Counted from the stretch's first letter, positions 32,512 through 39,908 are shown. The stretch: DNA of 64,000 nt from Ewingella sp. CoE-038-23 (GCF_040419245.1 NZ_JAZHOH010000001.1:2790001-2854000); one strand, 5' to 3'. Numbers and translations are program-made. Notes: generated by a model not told the origin, from the letters alone.

Positions 32512-33860
32512 CACTCTCCTCCGCGCCATGCATTGTTGTTAGCAACTGGCTTGCTGGTATTCTCTGCATATTTCTTTGCCGCCTCGCCTTGGTCTATGTT
32601 CACAAAGTGACCGTTCTTCCAGCCCATGTAGAACGTGCCGGACTTTCCTGACCGATACTTGCCAACGATGATTTCAGCGATGCCTTTCATGTCGCTTTGC
32701 TCGTCGTAAACTTCGTCTCGATAAGGGAAGATAATCACATCTGCATCCTGCTCGATTGAGCTGGAGTCCTTCAGGTCTCCAAGGCCCGGTCGCTTATCTA
32801 TGCGAGATTCAACGCCGCGGTTAAGCTGGGAAAGGAGAATTACAGGGACTTTGTTACGAAGGCAGAACTGCTTCAGCTTGCTGGTGATTTCACCGATGGC
32901 GATGTCGTTACGCTCCGCTTTGGATTTCTTCATCAGGCCGAGGTAGTCGATGGTTAGGAAGCTAAGGCCGCCGTCCATATTCATACGCTCTGCATGGCTA
33001 ATGATTTCGTCCACAGTGAAAGAGCCGTCGATAACGTAGTTGTCCTCTTCGATCAACATGCCGGTAGCCGCGGTGAGTCGCGTGTATTGCTCATCAATCA
33101 TGTTCAGTGGGTTACGCAGCGCGCCTACTGACAGGCCGGCTCGGTCAGCAACATGACGCTCTACAACCTGCATGTCAGACATTTCCATCGATACCAGAAG
33201 CCCTTTGCCCTTCTGCCGCCCGATTGAGTTTGCGATGTTGATTGCCAGCTCTGTCTTACCCATTCCCGGGCGTCCAGCGATGATGATCAGGTCTGTGCGG
33301 TCGAACCCACCATACTCATCGTCCATGGCGTCAATGCCTGTTTTCAGGTACATGCCTGACTCTGCGCCTTTCATGCGCTTCTCCAGAACTTCCATGTAGT
33401 CATCCAGCATGTCGCCAATTCTTCGCGGTAAGCGGTCATTGGTTTCAAACTGAAGCTTGGAAAGCATTCCTGAAACTTCTGCCAGTCGTTCGCCTAAGTC
33501 ATGCGTAGATGCGCCGCGGAGTAACTCAGCTGCTTTGAGTAATTCAGACACACCCTGTCGCAGCATCCAACACTGACGAACTCGCTTGGCCCATGCCTTG
33601 ATGTTTGCCGCGGAACGACAGCGGGTGGCGACCTCAAGCACGAAGTTCTTTGTTTCTTCCGGCACGCTGTTCTGCACGGTGAACATGTCGGTAGGCTCGG
33701 CTTTGCTCAGGAGAGCTACGATGACGGTGTACATTCGGCGCAGGTGGAAGTTTTCAAACGCCTCAGCAGGAAGCTTCCCGGCAATGTCTCTTGCATCGAT
33801 ATGATCACCCTTAATCATTAATGACCCAACAAGTAGCTCTTCAAACTCATAAGATTCCAT
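32511..33860 (-). CDS. Replicative DNA helicase, DnaB-like (P22 gp12 type)
   Basis: 449 aa. N-terminal helical DnaB domain (1-~110), RecA-like ATPase core with Walker A GRPGMGKT at 196-203, Walker B FLTIDYLGLM, motif H3 VPVILLSQLNRGVE and H4 SSSIEQDADVIIFPYRDE. With its own helicase this phage does not need to recruit host DnaB through a P-type loader; it follows the O-like gene, as P22 gp12 follows gp18. Its ATG overlaps the end of the HNH gene, and the ribosome site GGAGG lies inside the HNH coding sequence. Confidence 0.92.
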   Translation of the reverse strand: MESYEFEELLVGSLMIKGDHIDARDIAGKLPAEAFENFHLRRMYTVIVALLSKAEPTDMFTVQNSVPEETKNFVLEVATRCRSAANIKAWAKRVRQCWMLRQGVSELLKAAELLRGASTHDLGERLAEVSGMLSKLQFETNDRLPRRIGDMLDDYMEVLEKRMKGAESGMYLKTGIDAMDDEYGGFDRTDLIIIAGRPGMGKTELAINIANSIGRQKGKGLLVSMEMSDMQVVERHVADRAGLSVGALRNPLNMIDEQYTRLTAATGMLIEEDNYVIDGSFTVDEIISHAERMNMDGGLSFLTIDYLGLMKKSKAERNDIAIGEITSKLKQFCLRNKVPVILLSQLNRGVESRIDKRPGLGDLKDSSSIEQDADVIIFPYRDEVYDEQSDMKGIAEIIVGKYRSGKSGTFYMGWKNGHFVNIDQGEAAKKYAENTSKPVANNNAWRGGE

Positions 33861-34365
33861 TCTTAACCTCCATTGCTAGTTGTTCATGGTAGAAATTGGG
33901 GATATTCCCGTGCTTAAGAACCTTTGCTTTTAGATAAGCTATTCGCGCTTCTCTTTCGTTGTCGAAATACCCAAGAAATAACTGCTTTTCCCCATCCCTG
34001 ATGCTTGCCATCCATTTTTTATGGGTGGCATGCCAGCAATAACCCTTCACCCAGCGCATATTCCTCTGGTTTTCCTGAACGGTTGCTTCTCTTAAATTTT
34101 CGATCTTGTTGTTGCCTGGGTTTCCGTCGATGTGGTCAATAAATTTATCAGGCCATTTCTTGTGTGTTAAAAGCCAAATGATTCGATGAACCTTATGAGA
34201 TTTCCCACCAAATTTTACTCTGTAATGCCCAGACATAAGCAGGCCTCCCGCCTCTTGCCCGGCCCTAACATTTCTGGATGGAGCGATAATCCAACGCAAC
34301 CCCGTACTGGATGATTCATCTACAGAAAAGAATCTCGAAAACTCCTCGAATTCATAACTCTCCAT
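33847..34365 (-). CDS. HNH homing endonuclease with AP2-like DNA-binding domain, inserted at the helicase start
   Basis: 172 aa. HNH core HRIIWLLTHKKWPDKFIDHIDG followed by NNKIENLREATVQENQRN (residues ~58-103), then a C-terminal AP2-like region (KKWMASIRDGEKQLFLGYFDNEREARIAYLKAK), the usual layout of free-standing phage homing enzymes. Its first eight residues, MESYEFEE, are identical to those of the helicase gene it precedes, but with different codons (six of seven after ATG differ). So it appears to have captured the helicase start when it inserted. It cuts DNA at a specific site, probably in HNH-free relatives. Confidence 0.85.
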   Translation of the reverse strand: MESYEFEEFSRFFSVDESSSTGLRWIIAPSRNVRAGQEAGGLLMSGHYRVKFGGKSHKVHRIIWLLTHKKWPDKFIDHIDGNPGNNKIENLREATVQENQRNMRWVKGYCWHATHKKWMASIRDGEKQLFLGYFDNEREARIAYLKAKVLKHGNIPNFYHEQLAMEVKNGIL

Positions 34366-34366
34366 G

Positions 34367-35224
34367 TCAAACCTCCTGGCTGATGATTTTGTCGATAATC
34401 CGCTGAGTCAGCGCGGTGTCTATCCCGTACTTTTTCCCCTCAGGGTTATCGCCCATGGCATACGGAGATGGCGTGTAACCAAACTCGATGTAGCCGTTGA
34501 TGAACGTGTCGATGTCTACAGGGCTGCGCTTCGTTTGCTTGCAGTGCAACAGATGGGATTCGTAAAGGCGCTTAATACCTTTCTCGGTGGAGATGCTGAT
34601 GCTTGTGATGCGTGGAAGTCCGTGCTTTTTGGCTTTGCAGTTCCAAGTATCTTGGAGTCGTTCACGGTCGAATGTGAATTTCGATGCTGCCGGTTTTTTT
34701 GGTTTGGTTTCATCCTGCTCAACCAAACTCCCCTCTGGGGATTTAGGGGTAGTTTCTTTTTTCTTTTGAATAGTTTCTTTTGTGTTTAGCTGAGTTGGCG
34801 AATACCCATTAGCTACTTCGGCTAACCTTTTATTAGCTGACTTGGCTAATGTTTCGCTACCTTGGCTAATGTCGAAATTCCAATCAGAAACTACCTTGTT
34901 AATTCCGATTTGAGAGCCAGAAGTGATGATGATTTTCATGGCAATCATTTCGTTCTTGGCAGTGCAAACATGCGTGTGGTGAATGCCTGTCATGCCTGCA
35001 ATCTGCGTGTTAGTGATTCGGTCAAACTTCTTGCCGAACCCATAGGTTTTGCGCACAACAGCTAACGCAACCTTAAGCTGTCGTGCCGTTAAATCAGCGC
35101 ACATAACCGCTTCTAGGAGTTCGTTAGCTATTCGCGTGTAACCATCATCGGTATCTGCCACGCGCCGCTCCAGAACCTCTGGTGAGGTTTCTACCAGCTG
35201 TAAATGTCTAGCTGCGTTGCCCAT
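34367..35224 (-). CDS. O: Phage replication initiation protein O-like
   Basis: 285 aa. N-terminal ~110 residues are the replication-protein-O winged-helix domain (DDGYTRIANELLEAVMCADLTARQLKVALAVVRKTYGFGKK; TGIHHTHVCTAKNEM), a middle linker rich in Lys/Thr/Ser encoded by the ori iterons, and a C-terminal domain (RERLQDTWNCKAKKHGLP) that would recruit the helicase. ATG at 35224 behind GGGGTGAAG. The arrangement, with origin inside the initiator gene, is lambda-like. Confidence 0.9.
   Translation of the reverse strand: MGNAARHLQLVETSPEVLERRVADTDDGYTRIANELLEAVMCADLTARQLKVALAVVRKTYGFGKKFDRITNTQIAGMTGIHHTHVCTAKNEMIAMKIIITSGSQIGINKVVSDWNFDISQGSETLAKSANKRLAEVANGYSPTQLNTKETIQKKKETTPKSPEGSLVEQDETKPKKPAASKFTFDRERLQDTWNCKAKKHGLPRITSISISTEKGIKRLYESHLLHCKQTKRSPVDIDTFINGYIEFGYTPSPYAMGDNPEGKKYGIDTALTQRIIDKIISQEV
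34786..34869. repeat. ori: Replication origin: four iterons in the O-like gene
   Basis: Four 17-bp repeats begin at 34786, 34809, 34833 and 34853, of the form TTAGCTGACTTGGCTAA (others: TTAGCTGAGTTGGCGAA, TTAGCTACTTCGGCTAA, TTCGCTACCTTGGCTAA), each near-palindromic and 20-24 bases apart. On the minus strand they are followed by a 45-base A-rich purine tract. This reproduces lambda ori, where four O-binding iterons precede an AT-rich unwinding zone. Confidence 0.82.
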
Positions 35225-35369
35225 TCTTCACCCCTGCTTTCGCCAGTCTGAAACAACCAATAAACCGCTCAGCGAACGGCTTGTTTGTGGCGGCTGCCAT
35301 TAAGATTGGATCAGGTGAATCCGGGTAACGCCGCTCCTCTTCTTGCTTGAGTTTTCTGCTCTTTCGCAT
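35208..35369 (-). CDS. 53-aa small ORF before O
   Basis: MRKSRKLKQEEERRYPDSPD..., ATG at 35369 with CAGGAG upstream; its end overlaps the O start by 17 bases, so ribosomes would reach the O ribosome site from it. Very basic N-terminus. Function unknown. Confidence 0.6.
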   Translation of the reverse strand: MRKSRKLKQEEERRYPDSPDPILMAAATNKPFAERFIGCFRLAKAGVKNGQRS

Positions 35370-35404
35370 ATAATTACTCCTGTGAATTGATCCAGTTAAT
35401 TCGC

Positions 35405-35734
35405 TCAGGCCTCAAAGCTTTCGTCGAGCTTTGGGGCCGTTTCATTTGTGGTGTACTCAAGCCATGCACGAGTGCAATCAGCCATGAACTTGAAGTGCTC
35501 AAAGCTAATCTTCTTCTCCCCTTCCATGACGAAATCCTTAACCCCACTTGCGGCTAAGTTATCCATCAGTTCTGGGTACTTCTCAGTGCGACGTAGAACG
35601 GTTGAATCAGCGATGTTAAGCAACTTAGCCACTACCGTTTGACGGGTAGAGCTAAGCGCTTGGTGAGCCGATGAGAGCAAGTGTCGGCTGATGAATTCAA
35701 CCGCTCCGTTTTTGCGTGGTTTTGCTAATTCCAT
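35405..35734 (-). CDS. cII: CII-like transcriptional activator
   Basis: 109 aa. A helix-turn-helix (RQTVVAKLLNIADSTVLRRTE) and position after cro and before the replication genes fit CII, which turns on cI and int promoters when lysogeny is chosen. Somewhat longer than lambda CII (97 aa). No CIII was recognised. The CII-dependent promoters could not be placed with confidence. Confidence 0.75.
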   Translation of the reverse strand: MELAKPRKNGAVEFISRHLLSSAHQALSSTRQTVVAKLLNIADSTVLRRTEKYPELMDNLAASGVKDFVMEGEKKISFEHFKFMADCTRAWLEYTTNETAPKLDESFEA

Positions 35735-35807
35735 TTGTAATACTTCCAGTGTTGAATAATTAGTTGGGTACGTGGCTTATCCGTGGGATTGACCACTGTT
35801 GTTTGTT

Positions 35808-35847
35808 CCCCACATTGCGGCAGGGAGGCTAAGGCTGTTAAAGAGCG
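35808..35847 (-). promoter_or_regulatory. nutR: nutR antitermination site (boxA and boxB)
   Basis: On the minus strand after cro: boxA CGCTCTTTAACA at 35836-35847, then 10 bases later a hairpin CCCTGC/GTGGGG around a GCAA loop at 35808-35825. boxA and the inner boxB sequence TGCCG-A/C-AA match the copy after PL at 38056-38093, which supports both. Confidence 0.75.
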
Positions 35848-35855
35848 GGTGGTGA

Positions 35856-36053
35856 TTAAGCTGCGTGTTTCTTAGTGCTTGGGAATGGGCGGACTTCTTC
35901 AGCCTGTACATTCCCATTCGGCAGAACAGTAACTACGATGTTCCGCCCTGCACGAATTGCCTTACTGATTGCGCACTGAATAACGCCAAAATCGTCTGCT
36001 GCCTTTGCTTGCCCATGGATTTTTGCGTAATCAGCTAATGTCATGCGGTTCAT
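35856..36053 (-). CDS. cro: Cro repressor
   Basis: 65 aa from ATG 36053 (MNRMTLADYAKIHGQAKAAD). Colinear with lambda Cro: helix-turn-helix GQAKAADDFGVIQCAISKAIRAGR, and the C-terminal AEEVRPFPSTKKHAA. Start behind TGGAGTG. It would bind the same operators as CI at OR and OL and favour the lytic course. Confidence 0.93.
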   Translation of the reverse strand: MNRMTLADYAKIHGQAKAADDFGVIQCAISKAIRAGRNIVVTVLPNGNVQAEEVRPFPSTKKHAA

Positions 36054-36085
36054 AGGTACACTCCATTTAGTTACCATGGGCAAAG

Positions 36086-36149
36086 AATACTACAGGTATT
36101 TATCATATTCAATATGGTGGGTATTTTTAATATAAGTAGTGGTGGTATT
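36086..36149. promoter_or_regulatory. OR: three operators with PR and PRM
   Basis: Three 15-bp sites about 25 bases apart: AATACTACAGGTATT (36086-36100), AATATGGTGGGTATT (36111-36125) and a weaker AGTAGTGGTGGTATT (36135-36149). PR (minus) reads TTGAAT, 17 bases, TATTCT, with the -10 in the first operator. PRM (plus) can be read as TTCAAT, 17 bases, TATAAG. The same operator form recurs at OL. Confidence 0.82.
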
Positions 36150-36152
36150 AAA

Positions 36153-36878
36153 ATGAAGGTTATGGAAACCAATAACTCCCTGACGACAGAACAGCTTGAA
36201 GATGCGAAGCGTCTAAAGGCTTTGTATGAGTCAAAGAAAAAAGAACTAAAAGTGACTCAGTACACCATTGCAGATGAGCTTGGGATATCTCAGGGCGCTG
36301 TAGGCCATTACCTTAATGGAAGGAATGCGCTCAATGCGAAGATTGCAGCTTCTTTTGCAAAGGTTCTTGAGATTAGCATTGCTGACTTCAGTCCGAAGCT
36401 CGCTAAAGAGGCTTCTAGCCTATCTATAAATGCCGGATCTGTCTCAAATGTATCTTACGTCGGAAAGCATGTGCCAGGTTCTAAGTATCCGGTTCTCAGC
36501 AAGGTGCAAGCTGGGGTGTGGAGCGAAGCTGTAGAGGCCTACACCCTGAAGGATATTGATTTATGGCTTGAGTCTGATGCTCACATTCAGGGTGATGCTT
36601 TCTGGCTTGAGGTCGATGGTGATTCAATGACTGCCCCAGTGGGATTAAGCATTCCGGAAGGAACGTTTGTGCTTTTCGATACTGGGCGCGAGGCAGCTAA
36701 TGGCAATTTAGTGATCGCTAAGCTCACTGATTCCAATGAGGCAACATTCAAAAAATTTATTATTGATGGCGGTCAGAGATACCTCAAAGGCCTAAACCCT
36801 GCTTGGCCGCTGGTTCCTATCAACGGTAACTGTCGAATCATTGGGGTGGCCGTGGAGACAAAACTCAGACTGCTATAG
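36153..36878 (+). CDS. cI: CI prophage repressor
   Basis: 241 aa from ATG 36153 (MKVMETNNSLTTEQLEDAKR); an ATG at 36162 is a possible alternative and codons further upstream run through the operators. Helix-turn-helix at ~34-55 (VTQYTIADELGISQGAVGHYL). LexA-like C-terminal domain: cleavage bond A120-G121, catalytic S158 (DGDSMTAP) and K190. So RecA-triggered self-cleavage and SOS induction are expected. Closest in layout to lambda CI. Confidence 0.93.
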   Translation: MKVMETNNSLTTEQLEDAKRLKALYESKKKELKVTQYTIADELGISQGAVGHYLNGRNALNAKIAASFAKVLEISIADFSPKLAKEASSLSINAGSVSNVSYVGKHVPGSKYPVLSKVQAGVWSEAVEAYTLKDIDLWLESDAHIQGDAFWLEVDGDSMTAPVGLSIPEGTFVLFDTGREAANGNLVIAKLTDSNEATFKKFIIDGGQRYLKGLNPAWPLVPINGNCRIIGVAVETKLRLL

Positions 36879-36879
36879 C

Positions 36880-37161
36880 CCAGTGGCCTGAAGAGACGTT
36901 CGGGTGAGGTAGTAAAGTAGAAAGACTTAGTCACTAGATCCTAACATGATCTTTTTATTGAGGATTTTTACAGCATGGATATAATCACAGCTTATGTTGA
37001 TTAAAACTTGATCGGCATAAAAGGGAAAGCTCCGAAGGGTAGGACCAACGGAGCTTGAAAAAACAGTCTGTGCATGAATGTTTTCTTGAGAACTCGAGTT
37101 TGAGATTATCTCAAGCCCGATCTCGTGTAAAGCATTCAGCGCCTAATTTTTAAGGTGCTCA
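36880..37161 (+). other. Structured non-coding stretch after cI
   Basis: About 280 bases with no convincing gene; a 9-codon ORF at 36975-37004 (MDIITAYVD) is possible. It holds an 8-bp stem AAGCTCCG/CGGAGCTT (37027-37056), a long inverted repeat CTTGAGA/TCTCAAG (37085-37115) and, inside the latter, the 10-bp palindrome AACTCGAGTT. May be the structured leader of the next gene or a small RNA. Confidence 0.5.
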
Positions 37162-37407
37162 ATGAATAATATCTGTAATAAGAACCACCGTTACAACCCG
37201 ATGTTCAGCGTTCTGCCGGAAAGTCAGGCGAACACAGGAAGACATAAATGTCCCGGCTGCGCATTCGAGCTTGCAATGTTGAATAAAGCTAAGGGCATAC
37301 CAGCATCCAATGATGATGCGGTTCTCGCAGAGCTTCCAGACAGCCAAGCTGGATATGTTAGACATAAAGATGCATTTGAAGCTTATAAAATGGCTTACCA
37401 GTACTAA
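37162..37407 (+). CDS. Small lysogen-expressed protein with two repeated SQA-RHK motifs
   Basis: 81 aa. Internal repeat: LPESQANTGRHKCPGCAFEL and later LPDSQAGYVRHKDAFEAY. The first repeat carries a CxxC pair. Related small proteins with ESQAxTGRHKC motifs occur in several bacteria, function unknown to me. It sits downstream of cI, the rex position in lambda, so expression in the lysogen and a role in excluding other phages are plausible but unproven. A strong terminator follows. Confidence 0.6.
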   Translation: MNNICNKNHRYNPMFSVLPESQANTGRHKCPGCAFELAMLNKAKGIPASNDDAVLAELPDSQAGYVRHKDAFEAYKMAYQY

Positions 37408-37427
37408 CAGCAAAGAATAATTAAAAG

Positions 37428-37451
37428 CCCAGCCACAGAGCTGGGTTTTTT
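37428..37451. terminator. Bidirectional terminator between converging genes
   Basis: Stem CCCAGC/GCTGGG, 6-base loop, T6 on the plus strand and CTTTTAATT on the minus strand. Confidence 0.85.
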
Positions 37452-37458
37452 GTGCCTG

Positions 37459-37845
37459 TCATCTGGCCCATCCCTCCTCACTCCTCTGAACTTCTAGTGT
37501 TGCGGCTTCTTCTGGTTTCTTTTGCTTTTTTAGAATCACGCATAGTTGGCGATAACCATGATGTGATGGCGCATAAAATTCCGGCATGACAGTCTGACGA
37601 ACCACCGCCCCACTCACCTCACTAACCGCCTTCCAATCTGCGAGATGCTTCTCCCTCATGGCTTTCATTACCATCGGCGACATTGCTATCTGTTGTTCGC
37701 AAAGACTGATAGCTTTTTTCAGGTTATTACCCACATCCCGCAACTTGTAATGCTTCTTGATCTGCTCCTGCAAACCAAAATGCGCCTGAATCATCTGCTC
37801 GTTAGACATCCATGCCAGCTTATCCCGCCATTCCTGCAAATCCAT
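37459..37845 (-). CDS. Hypothetical leftward gene next to OL
   Basis: 128 aa from ATG 37845 (MDLQEWRDKLAWMSNEQMIQ), preceded by GGAGG; the frame continues upstream from a TTG but without a signal. Soluble, helical first half (KKAISLCEQQIAMSPMVMKAMREKHLADWKAV), Gln/Lys-rich end. It reads away from PL, so its promoter must lie in or near OL, where the operator at 37938-37952 could control it. Function unknown. Confidence 0.65.
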   Translation of the reverse strand: MDLQEWRDKLAWMSNEQMIQAHFGLQEQIKKHYKLRDVGNNLKKAISLCEQQIAMSPMVMKAMREKHLADWKAVSEVSGAVVRQTVMPEFYAPSHHGYRQLCVILKKQKKPEEAATLEVQRSEEGWAR

Positions 37846-37937
37846 ATCAACCTCCGTTTGAATTTTGCTCAATTTTACGCCGCCAACCTGCTTTTGACTA
37901 GGTTCGATAAGTAACGACTGAAGAAGATCAAAAAATA

Positions 37938-38021
37938 AATACTCTAGGTAATCATAAGCTTGTAGAAAAACGCTAAAAATAAATACTGCGGGTATTTACT
38001 TAATAAAATACCTGCCGTATT
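37938..38021. promoter_or_regulatory. OL: three CI/Cro operators
   Basis: AATACTCTAGGTAAT (37938-37952), AATACTGCGGGTATT (37982-37996) and AATACCTGCCGTATT (38007-38021). The two inner sites are 25 bases apart and cover PL; the first is 44 bases away, towards the leftward gene. Same AATAC-N5-GTATT form as OR. Confidence 0.85.
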
Positions 38022-38023
38022 CT
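37995..38023 (+). promoter_or_regulatory. PL early promoter
   Basis: TTTACT (37995-38000), 17-base spacer, TATTCT (38018-38023). The -35 overlaps the middle OL operator and the -10 the last one, the same geometry as PR. Confidence 0.75.
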
Positions 38024-38055
38024 TCACTCATCGAAACGAAACGACCCGCTCGATA

Positions 38056-38093
38056 TGCTCTTTAACAATCAGATGGTATGCCGAAAGGTGTAC
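38056..38093 (+). promoter_or_regulatory. nutL: nutL antitermination site
   Basis: boxA TGCTCTTTAACA (38056-38067) and, nine bases on, boxB stem GTATGCC/GGTGTAC (two G-U pairs) with a GAAA loop (38076-38093). About 35 bases after the PL -10. A further inverted repeat CCAAAG/CTTTGG follows at 38095-38115. The ~180 bases to the N start hold no gene and may be a regulated leader as in lambda. Confidence 0.75.
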
Positions 38094-38295
38094 ACCAAAG
38101 TGCAGTTGGCTTTGGGATGTGGTGGCGGTGTCCTCAAGCGAGGTGCAACGCTGGCAGTGTGATAAGACCTGAAAACCGGCTGGGCAGATTGTTTTTTTGC
38201 CAATACAGAAAAAAGGGCGTCAGGAAGTAAGCGAGAGTGGCGTCTCGGTGCCGAATCCACCACATCACCAAAGCTAACTAACTGGAGTAATCCAC

Positions 38296-38553
38296 ATGAA
38301 TGCAAAAGAACGCTGCAAGATGCGCAGAAAGCTTCGTAGAGCTTCTGAGCGTGAAGAATCACAGAAGGACATGAAGTTAGGCAAGAGCATCGCTACGAGA
38401 CTCTCAGGGTGTTCCAGTCGAGTTCTCAAGGCAACTATCTCACTCCCATTGAGATGTAAAGAACAGGCCAGCGCTGACAATATTTGCCTCGCAGATGTGG
38501 CAATTTTCAACGCTGGGTATCGTAAATCAGCTGAAACAGTAACGGCGAGGTAG
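38296..38553 (+). CDS. N: N-like early antiterminator
   Basis: 85 aa starting MNAKERCKMRRKLRRASERE, an arginine-rich motif of the kind that binds boxB RNA in lambda, P22 and phage 21 N proteins. First gene after PL and nutL, behind TGGAG. The rest is not conserved in N proteins. Together with NusA bound to boxA it would let polymerase read through the early terminators on both arms. Confidence 0.75.
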   Translation: MNAKERCKMRRKLRRASEREESQKDMKLGKSIATRLSGCSSRVLKATISLPLRCKEQASADNICLADVAIFNAGYRKSAETVTAR

Positions 38554-38555
38554 TT

Positions 38556-38738
38556 ATGGCACTTTGTTTCACAGTTCTTGCTGGGAAGCCGGATAGCGAC
38601 GACGGCGCGTATTACGAGAACATCAAGTTCTGCGACGACGCTGACAGCATGGAAGCTGCGCAGAGGATAATTCAGGACAACAAGCTTTACACCTATCCGA
38701 TTTGTCGCGTTGAGGTGTCAGGTTTCGAGGCTGCTTAG
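38556..38738 (+). CDS. Hypothetical early protein
   Basis: 60 aa (MALCFTVLAGKPDSDDGAYY...), GAGG upstream, two bases after N. Soluble and acidic. Not recognised. Confidence 0.55.
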   Translation: MALCFTVLAGKPDSDDGAYYENIKFCDDADSMEAAQRIIQDNKLYTYPICRVEVSGFEAA

Positions 38739-38772
38739 GTGGCCTTTTTTATTGCCCATTAGAGAGGTAGGT

Positions 38773-38985
38773 ATGAATGAGTGGATTAAGTGTAGCGAGC
38801 TGCTACCACAGATAGGGAAAGAAGTTCTTATGCGAATCTCATGCAACGGTCATTTCAACATAGAGAGTGGGCAATACAAAGGCAGTGGAATATGGGTTGG
38901 AGCTTGGTGTGACACTTATGGAAAAACAGGTAGTGCTTATCAGGTTCCTCACTGGATGCCCCTGCCAGAACCTCCAACTTCCTAG
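38773..38985 (+). CDS. DUF551-type small protein
   Basis: 70 aa from ATG 38773 (MNEWIKCSELLPQIGKEVLM), GAGAGGTAGGT upstream. The N-terminal W-I-K-C-S-E-L-L-P and the C-terminal HWMPLPEPP are the defining ends of DUF551, a common phage early protein of unknown role. Confidence 0.75.
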   Translation: MNEWIKCSELLPQIGKEVLMRISCNGHFNIESGQYKGSGIWVGAWCDTYGKTGSAYQVPHWMPLPEPPTS

Positions 38986-39004
38986 CTAACCGGAACCATC
39001 CCAC

Positions 39005-39178
39005 ATGCGATTAACAAACACTTTAACCGGTGAGACCTTTCTCGTATCGAGGATGGCTAACCAGTACGAGTATCAGATTAGCGAAGTAGGAACAAGAAAC
39101 AGAGTCCGCATGAACCATGAGCAGTATGCGGCTTATTTGCGTAAACCTGAGATTGAGAGAGTTGAGGAAAAAACATGA
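39005..39178 (+). CDS. 57-aa small ORF
   Basis: MRLTNTLTGETFLVSRMANQ..., ending in a TGA that overlaps the next ATG (ATGA). No strong ribosome site. Charged and soluble. Tight packing between two likely genes is the main support. Confidence 0.5.
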   Translation: MRLTNTLTGETFLVSRMANQYEYQISEVGTRNRVRMNHEQYAAYLRKPEIERVEEKT

Positions 39179-39408
39179 GTAAAGAAAGCGACTTCCCAGC
39201 GTTTGCAGCAAGCGGGCATCCGGGGCAGCAGCACATTCATCAAGAAGGGATATCCGCGCGGGATTACTTTGCGGTCAAGGCCATGCAAGGGGTCATGGCG
39301 TCGGGCACGGCCATGCATATCGGAACAAATCACAAGGAAGAGATGCTTGATATGGCATTGGCATTTTACTCGATGGCAGACGCAATGCTCGAGGCTCGTA
39401 ATAAGTAG
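39175..39408 (+). CDS. Hypothetical early protein
   Basis: 77 aa (MSKESDFPAFAASGHPGQQH...). The segment EGISARDYFAVKAMQGVMAS and the helical end LALAFYSMADAMLEAR-like pattern are seen in many phage small proteins (here LDMALAFYSMADAMLEARNK). Function unknown. Confidence 0.65.
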   Translation: MSKESDFPAFAASGHPGQQHIHQEGISARDYFAVKAMQGVMASGTAMHIGTNHKEEMLDMALAFYSMADAMLEARNK

Positions 39409-39520
39409 ACCCTTCCCTATGCGCATTCACTGAGTGCGCATCGTGATAAGCGCCCCTTATCTCCCTCAACTTGTAATTATTAGGCTCACTTAGGTGGGTC
39501 ATTTTTTTAACGGAGTAAAT

Positions 39521-39829
39521 ATGAAATTGCGCGTGTGGCACATCCCTCAAGTACCAATGGAACCGTTTTACGTTGAGGTTTCATCGGTAGAAGAAGGCGC
39601 GAGAATGATAAATGCCTTGGCTGACTACGACCTGTTTCAGTTCGAGAAAAACATCAAGCCTGATTACTGCAATATGAATGGCCTAGAGATGTGGGACGAG
39701 AACTTGTCGGAAGAGGACATGCGCGACATGGAACTCTCCGACAAGTGGGTTGAGTGGTTCGACGATGAGCACGAAGACATTCGAGAGTACGTTAACAATT
39801 TCAACCAGAATGCTGAGACAGCCGCCTAG
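39521..39829 (+). CDS. Hypothetical acidic early protein
   Basis: 102 aa from ATG 39521 (MKLRVWHIPQVPMEPFYVEV), CGGAG upstream. A beta-rich N-terminus (VSSVEEGARMINALADYDLF) and a strongly acidic C-terminal half (WFDDEHEDIREYVNNF). Common in enterobacterial prophages; some relatives carry a superinfection-exclusion label, which I cannot confirm. The stop codon lies in the loop of a terminator. Confidence 0.65.
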   Translation: MKLRVWHIPQVPMEPFYVEVSSVEEGARMINALADYDLFQFEKNIKPDYCNMNGLEMWDENLSEEDMRDMELSDKWVEWFDDEHEDIREYVNNFNQNAETAA

Positions 39830-39841
39830 TGCGGCTTTTTT
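39820..39841 (+). terminator. Rho-independent terminator
   Basis: AGCCGC/GCGGCT stem with loop CTAGT containing the stop of the preceding gene, then T6. Confidence 0.85.
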
Positions 39842-39908
39842 AATGGATGTAAAAGCCAGTTCAAGAGCTGGCTCCTACATCAATTAACCAACCAATAGGA
39901 GTAACGCC

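Noticed and set aside
34364..34789. 141-aa plus-strand ORF
   Set aside because: Antisense shadow of the O-like gene without start signals.
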